Positions 60,473 through 64,000 of a stretch of DNA of 64,000 nt are shown one piece after another; within the stretch, counting starts at the first letter, position 1, and every line of letters starts with the position of its first letter. Both the position numbers and the translations under genes were made by a program. The DNA is from an uncultured Chitinophaga sp. (GTDB taxonomy: Bacteria > Bacteroidota > Bacteroidia > Chitinophagales > Chitinophagaceae): contig NZ_CALEJS010000032.1 of the NCBI RefSeq assembly GCF_937898475.1, forward strand, positions 62,001 through 126,000, written 5' to 3'. A model generated the notes under the pieces. It made no database searches, had not been told where the DNA came from, and worked only from the letters and a program-made list of their open reading frames with translations.

Positions 60473-60958
60473 GTGAATGTCAGAGCATACATAGATAGTG
60501 GGGCGGTAGAATGCTATCTGCTTGGCCTGGCCAGCGCGGAAGAAGAAGCGCTGCTGCAGCAAATGCTGCGTTTATACCCTGAGCTGGAGTCTGAGATAGC
60601 TGATACGGCTTACAGGCTGCAGGAAGCGGCTATGGAAGGGGGCATTCAGCCACCCGGTGAAGTATGGGATAACATTGCCCGCGAACTGCAGCGCGACGAA
60701 CGGGAAGCCCGGCGGCAGCAACGATGCCGCCGCCAAAGCGATGAGCCTGCCTATACGGTGATCAACCTGCAGCAAACACCATCCAACAGGTATATACAGG
60801 TCAGCATTTGGTGGCGTTGTGCCTTTATAGCCCTCTGTATGCTGGTGATGGCGCTATTGGCCAGCAATATCTATTTTTACCGGAAGTACCATGAAATGGA
60901 ACAGCGGGTATTACAGCCGCAACCTTCCAGCCAGTCTGCCCCCGCTTCAACAAAATAG
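60473..60958 (+). CDS. Orphan RskA-like anti-sigma factor, putative
   Basis: The 161-residue protein starts (GTG) with MNVRAYIDSGAVECYLLGLASAEE, which closely follows the N-terminal pattern of RskA-type anti-sigma factors (Y-I-x-S-G-x-x-E-x-Y-x-x-G). An amphipathic helix region, a basic linker and one membrane helix (about residues 108-133, WWRCAFIALCMLVMALLASNI) follow. The C-terminal part outside the membrane is only about 27 residues, much shorter than in full RskA proteins, and no ECF sigma gene is adjacent. It begins 34 bases after the graspetide ligase. It may be a remnant or a small regulator. Confidence 0.6.
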   Translation: MNVRAYIDSGAVECYLLGLASAEEEALLQQMLRLYPELESEIADTAYRLQEAAMEGGIQPPGEVWDNIARELQRDEREARRQQRCRRQSDEPAYTVINLQQTPSNRYIQVSIWWRCAFIALCMLVMALLASNIYFYRKYHEMEQRVLQPQPSSQSAPASTK

Positions 60959-61035
60959 CCCGCAGGGATGTTTAATTGGTATATTTCTTGCTTTTGCACT
61001 TATCTCAGAAGCTATTAAAATTTAAACCATAACAG

Positions 61036-61539
61036 ATGAAGATGAGAAATCTTACACTGGCAACATTATGCCTTATCGCAGCATCCCTGTTTGCCGTTTC
61101 ATGCGCTTCTTCTTCGGGCGCTACCAGCGCTGCTATCTCCAAGGGCAGTGTTACCGGCAACTGGGTGATAACTGATATCCAGTTCGAGGGAATACCGGAA
61201 AACAGTAAAGTAACGGTATTTGATGAGGCTTCCTATAGCTGCTTCCAGGGCAGTAACTGGGTGTTACCGTCTAACGGTAAAGGTTCTTACACGCTGTCAT
61301 CCACTTCAGATGGCTGCAATACAGTATCGCAGCCTATTATGTGGTCGCTGTACAAACAGGCCGGCGGCACCATGTTCCAGTTCAAGAAACTGTCTGAAGG
61401 CATAAAGGCAAAGAACGTAACAGAAGGTTACCGGGTAGAGTTGAGCTCCGCAGATGGGAACAGCATGGTGTGGAGAGCGCCGGTGAATTTTGAAGGCAAG
61501 AGCGCTTACATTGTATATACACTGCAGAAAAGCAGATAA
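61036..61539 (+). CDS. Lipocalin-like lipoprotein
   Basis: The 167-residue protein has a signal peptide ending FAVSC (Cys23) and a Ser/Ala-rich spacer. The mature part starts VTGNWVITDIQFEGIP, a GxW motif near residue 41-43 that opens the lipocalin-like beta-barrel domains common in Bacteroidota. A strand with SCFQGSNWVLPSNGKGSYTL follows, with Cys residues that may bond. Function unknown; binding of a small hydrophobic ligand is typical for the fold. Confidence 0.75.
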   Translation: MKMRNLTLATLCLIAASLFAVSCASSSGATSAAISKGSVTGNWVITDIQFEGIPENSKVTVFDEASYSCFQGSNWVLPSNGKGSYTLSSTSDGCNTVSQPIMWSLYKQAGGTMFQFKKLSEGIKAKNVTEGYRVELSSADGNSMVWRAPVNFEGKSAYIVYTLQKSR

Positions 61540-61562
61540 CTCAGGTTTTAAGAACACAGATA

Positions 61563-61604
61563 AAAGGTGAGGTGTACTCAGTACGCCTCACCTTTCATTT
61601 TTTA
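61563..61604. terminator. Terminator between the lipocalin and LysR genes
   Basis: A 15-bp stem (61563-61577 with 61581-61595, one G-T pair) has a TCA loop, followed by CATTTTTTA. The stop codon of the LysR gene lies in the right arm. Confidence 0.88.
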
Positions 61605-62487
61605 TTTCCTTTCCTGCAAAGCGCATAAAGAGCAGGGCCAGCTTATCCTGCTGCCCCTGCAGGTGGGTGAACTGAAACTTACGCACCAGCTTGAAGTTCT
61701 TTACGGGCAATATCTTAAATTCACCGGCCTCCAGCTCGCGGTTCACCGCCTGTAAAGAGAGGAAGGCGGCGCTGGGGGCATAATGCAGGTAAGACTTCAT
61801 ACTTTCCGTGCTGCTCATATACATGGCGATATTCAGATCCGTCAGTTTCAGCTTCAAACGTTTCAGCTCTTCTATGATCACTTCCAGCGTGCCGGATCCA
61901 TGTTCCCGCACCAGCAGCGGTATAGTGGCCAGCTCCTGTGCGCTGAGCGTTTCGTTCTTACCGTATTCGTATTGTACATTTCCTATCAGCGCTATCTCAT
62001 CTTTTGCAAACTCCGTGTATTTCAGTTGCGGGTTCCTGGAGCTGCCTTCAATAATGCCAAGCTGGATACTTTTTTCCAGCAGTGCCTGTTCTATCTGTTC
62101 GGTATTGCCGCTGATAAGGGACGTTTTTACATCAGGATACCGCTGGTTAAAACGGGCCAGCAGCGGTGGAATAAAGTACTGGGCAATGGTAGTGCTGGCG
62201 CCTATCTGCAGCCTGCCGCCCCTTTCATGCTTCAGCTGGTTGATCTCGTATTCCAGGCTGCGGTAACTGCTGAAAATATCTTCTGCATGCCGCATGACTA
62301 TTTTACCTGCCGGGGTAACGGTGATCTTGTTGCCGATGCGTTCAAACAGCGCAATGCCCAGTTGCTGCTCCAGCTCATGGATATGTTTGGTAACCGCCGG
62401 CTGTGAAATAAACAGCTCTTCTGCAGCTTTGGTAAAGCTCAGCCTTTTGGCGACGGTGTAAAATACTTTTAACCTGAAATCAAGCAT
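61588..62487 (-). CDS. LysR-family transcriptional regulator
   Basis: The 299-residue protein has the LysR helix-turn-helix at the N-terminus (FYTVAKRLSFTKAAEELFISQPAVTKHI within residues 9-36) and an effector-binding domain of the periplasmic-binding type from about residue 90 (LQIGASTTIAQYFIPPLLARF). This N-terminal block resembles CbbR/CysB-like members that respond to small metabolites. The target genes are not obvious, because the divergent side is the small repeat protein on the same strand. The gene ends inside a shared terminator. Confidence 0.9.
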   Translation of the reverse strand: MLDFRLKVFYTVAKRLSFTKAAEELFISQPAVTKHIHELEQQLGIALFERIGNKITVTPAGKIVMRHAEDIFSSYRSLEYEINQLKHERGGRLQIGASTTIAQYFIPPLLARFNQRYPDVKTSLISGNTEQIEQALLEKSIQLGIIEGSSRNPQLKYTEFAKDEIALIGNVQYEYGKNETLSAQELATIPLLVREHGSGTLEVIIEELKRLKLKLTDLNIAMYMSSTESMKSYLHYAPSAAFLSLQAVNRELEAGEFKILPVKNFKLVRKFQFTHLQGQQDKLALLFMRFAGKEIKNER

Positions 62488-62511
62488 GGGATGAAATTAC
62501 TAAATTAGGCT

Positions 62512-62592
62512 GAACGCAAAACGCTGAACGCGAAACGTTTAATGCAGAACATATTCAGCCCCGTATCCATCATTATGCGTTCTGCGTTTCGC
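62512..62592. repeat. Alternative hairpins upstream of the LysR gene
   Basis: GAACGC (62512-62517 and 62526-62531) pairs with GCGTTC (62577-62582). GCGAAACG (62530-62537) pairs with CGTTTCGC (62585-62592). The arms overlap, as in the radA leader. Confidence 0.45.
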
Positions 62593-62601
62593 ATGCAGCA
62601 C

Positions 62602-62625
62602 AAAAAAGGGCTTCCGCAGAAGCCC
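62602..62625 (-). terminator. Intrinsic terminator of the repeat-protein gene
   Basis: On the minus strand a 7-bp stem (62608-62614 with 62619-62625), TGCG loop, followed by six T (A-run 62602-62607 on the plus strand). Confidence 0.85.
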
Positions 62626-62661
62626 CTCTTTACTTATAACAGTTTTAAACCTTACTTATTT

Positions 62662-62922
62662 TCAGCTTTTCTTAGCGGCGTCTTTATTAGACTTATAACG
62701 CATATCCGGCGTGCCGTCTTTTTTTACCGGGCCTTTGATGGTTGTTTTGTTCACCTTATACCTTTTATCCGGTGTACCATCTTTCTTCAGCGGTTTATTG
62801 GCCGCCGTTGTTTGCTCGGTTCTGTTCTTTTTACCGGCAGATCTCTTTTTCTCCTGCGCCTGTACCATTGATATGGAGGCACTTATAAGCAAGATCAGGA
62901 TACCGGTGAGCAATCTTTTCAT
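62662..62922 (-). CDS. Small secreted protein with KKDGTPD repeats
   Basis: The 86-residue protein has a signal peptide ending near MVQAQ (residue 22). The mature part is very basic and carries two copies of a repeat, KKDGTPDKRYKVNK (about residues 47-60) and KKDGTPDMRYKSNK (about 68-81). The ATG at 62922 gives a normal signal peptide. I recall similar KKDGTPDxRYK repeats in other Bacteroidota secreted proteins, but no function is known to me. It has its own terminator downstream. Confidence 0.75.
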   Translation of the reverse strand: MKRLLTGILILLISASISMVQAQEKKRSAGKKNRTEQTTAANKPLKKDGTPDKRYKVNKTTIKGPVKKDGTPDMRYKSNKDAAKKS

Positions 62923-62995
62923 CAGAACATGATATTTTAGAAAAGTAAGATACATAATAAAAAGTATTTTCCACGCAAAAACACGTAGAAATACG

Positions 62996-63028
62996 CTTGT
63001 AAGGCAGGTCGCTGAGCATGTACCTTTG
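62996..63028 (+). promoter_or_regulatory. Promoter of a candidate small RNA
   Basis: CTTG (62996-62999), 21 bases, then TACCTTTG (63021-63028). No ORF follows on this strand before the terminator at 63143. Confidence 0.5.
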
Positions 63029-63034
63029 TATTGT

Positions 63035-63177
63035 CCAATAAATGAGTTAGCCCCGGTATTTCACCACCACTATTGATGCAGTGTAGTGAAAGCATTTCTC
63101 AAACATCCTGTTAACCTCAAAAAATACCTATTGTTGCTAACGTGTCCGTCCCACCCCAGACGGACACTTTCTTTTTT
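63035..63177 (+). ncRNA. Candidate small noncoding RNA, about 140 nt
   Basis: The stretch between the promoter at 62996-63028 and the terminator at 63143-63177 has no credible ORF. It can fold a nested stem of TTTCAC/GTGAAA (63059-63064 with 63086-63091) and CACT/AGTG (63068-63071 with 63080-63083). Both flanking genes lie on the minus strand, so this transcript would stand alone. I do not recognise the 6S, SRP, tmRNA or RNase P signature in it. Confidence 0.45.
63143..63177 (+). terminator. Plus-strand intrinsic terminator
   Basis: A perfect 8-bp stem, TGTCCGTC (63143-63150) with GACGGACA (63159-63166), is followed by CTTTCTTTTTT. On the minus strand no T-run follows, so it does not serve ispG. 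Confidence 0.8.
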
Positions 63178-63178
63178 A

Positions 63179-64000
63179 TCAGTTACTGGTCTCTACCCAC
63201 ATCCCGTTATCCTTGATCAGGTTAATGAGTTCTGTAACGGCTACATCGCTGTTAAGGCCGCGTTTTACCACTTCTTTGCCTTTGTACAGGGTGATCTTGC
63301 CTACGCCGCTGCCAACATAGCCAAAGTCTGCGTCTGCCATTTCTCCCGGACCGTTAACGATACAGCCCATGATAGCGATCTTCACACCTTTAAGGTGGTT
63401 GGTAACGGCCCTGATCCGGGCGGTGGTTTCCTGCAGGTCAAACAGGGTACGGCCGCAGGAAGGGCAGGAGATATATTCTGTTTTGGAAATACGGGTACGG
63501 GTAGCCTGCAAAAGGCCGAAGGCGATGGTATTGATACGGGCCATCCTTTCTGCCGTGTAAGGCTGTTCAGCGCCGGGGCTGAGGCAGATGCCATCACCCA
63601 TTCCATCCAGCAGCAGGGCGCCGGTCTCTATGGCATAATGCAGCAGTGCTTCATCCATATTGGTTGTTTTGCTGCTGCACAGCAGGATAACGGGGGTGCT
63701 GATACGCTGCTCCATCAGTGCCATAATAAAGCGGCGTACCTCGGGCATGGCGTGCTGGTTATGCGGCGCCGATATGCAGAGCACCGCGGTAGGATCGTTC
63801 TGCAGCTTTTGCAGCAACGCATCTGAGGGCAGCTCCTGGCTGTGCACTTCCACCAGGTTCAGTACGGCAGACCGTTCTCCTTCCTGCAGGTATGCTGTCA
63901 CCGGCATACTGGGGAAGTATTTGCTTTTATCACCAGCCTGTTGCCAGGTAGTATAAGGAATGATCACCTTCAGTGTACCGGGTAATGCAAAGGGCAGGAT
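63179..64000 (-). CDS. ispG: IspG (GcpE), C-terminal part, 5' end beyond window
   Basis: IspG makes HMBPP from MEcPP in the non-mevalonate isoprenoid pathway with a [4Fe-4S] cluster. The frame is open to base 64000, so about 274 residues of the C-terminal part are present. The Cys pair SCPSCGRTLFDLQ and the block IMGCIVNGPGEM carry the three cluster ligands and the conserved Glu. The DADFGYVGSG segment follows. A GTG near 63967 is not a start. Bacteroidota IspG has an extra central domain, and the first half of this segment may belong to it. Confidence 0.92.
   Translation of the reverse strand: MLPFALPGTLKVIIPYTTWQQAGDKSKYFPSMPVTAYLQEGERSAVLNLVEVHSQELPSDALLQKLQNDPTAVLCISAPHNQHAMPEVRRFIMALMEQRISTPVILLCSSKTTNMDEALLHYAIETGALLLDGMGDGICLSPGAEQPYTAERMARINTIAFGLLQATRTRISKTEYISCPSCGRTLFDLQETTARIRAVTNHLKGVKIAIMGCIVNGPGEMADADFGYVGSGVGKITLYKGKEVVKRGLNSDVAVTELINLIKDNGMWVETSN

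Noticed and set aside
63035..63177. SRP RNA (ffs) as identity of the small RNA candidate
   Set aside because: The conserved GGAA-type apical loop with its internal asymmetric loop is not present.
1..64000. Insertion sequences, prophage, CRISPR arrays, tRNA or rRNA genes
   Set aside because: No transposase, integrase, direct repeat array, cloverleaf or rRNA sequence was recognised on either strand.

Overview
The window reads as chromosomal DNA of a Bacteroidota member, most likely a Chitinophaga-like Chitinophagaceae. The evidence is a SusC/SusD pair, many PF13568-type outer-membrane barrels, RicT next to holB, ribosomal protein THX, GH3-family and LpxR-like proteins, the general lack of Shine-Dalgarno sequences, and promoters of the Bacteroidota type (TTTG-N19-TAnnTTTG). 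It is mostly ordinary housekeeping DNA with a few accessory islands. No tRNA, rRNA, insertion sequence, prophage or CRISPR array was recognised. Layout: 1-4635 carries a truncated lipoprotein, rnhB, rpoN, a PAP2 membrane phosphatase and recA. 4861-6106 is a visibly AT-richer two-gene insert (EEP-fold hydrolase plus an unknown 138-residue protein). 6120-14977 is a minus-strand block: AlkA-type glycosylase, M28 peptidase, cysS, two EEP-fold membrane proteins, two rhomboids (one without its catalytic His) and rlmD. 15136-19950 holds a TlpA-like thioredoxin and four tandem outer-membrane barrels. 20137-26443 holds metF, lptB, a GH3 protein, fabG, an SMP-30-like protein and a NdpA-type nucleoid protein. 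26520-32652 (minus) holds ricT, holB, a lipoprotein, glutathione peroxidase, comF and radA. 33242-38696 holds a YugP-like peptidase and susCD. 39021-42789 is the translation cluster rplM-rpsI-rpsB-tsf-pyrH, with an unusual Gly-rich tail on S2. 42864-57637 holds pdxH, THX, HU, xth, split metH, recR, a UvrD-type helicase-nuclease and an LpxR-like protein. 58000-60438 is the most notable locus: a microviridin-type graspetide cluster with two tandem 55-residue precursors and two ATP-grasp macrocyclases. An intrinsic-terminator-like hairpin lies between precursors and enzymes, and an orphan anti-sigma-like gene follows. 60961-64000 has a lipocalin-like lipoprotein, a LysR regulator, a small repeat protein, a candidate small RNA and the C-terminal part of ispG. 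How the parts work together: the graspetide enzymes are expected to bind the PFFAxFLE helix of both precursors and tie Thr, Ser and Lys side chains to Asp/Glu. No transporter, acetyltransferase or protease gene is adjacent. Two further loci look undescribed. One is a cysteine-rich leader ORF with a textbook promoter, followed by a 71-residue ORF and a terminator, divergent from metH (50718-51228). The other is a promoter-hairpin-terminator unit without an ORF (62996-63178). A recurring theme is -7 elements lying 0 to about 18 bases before start codons, which predicts many very short-leader or leaderless mRNAs.
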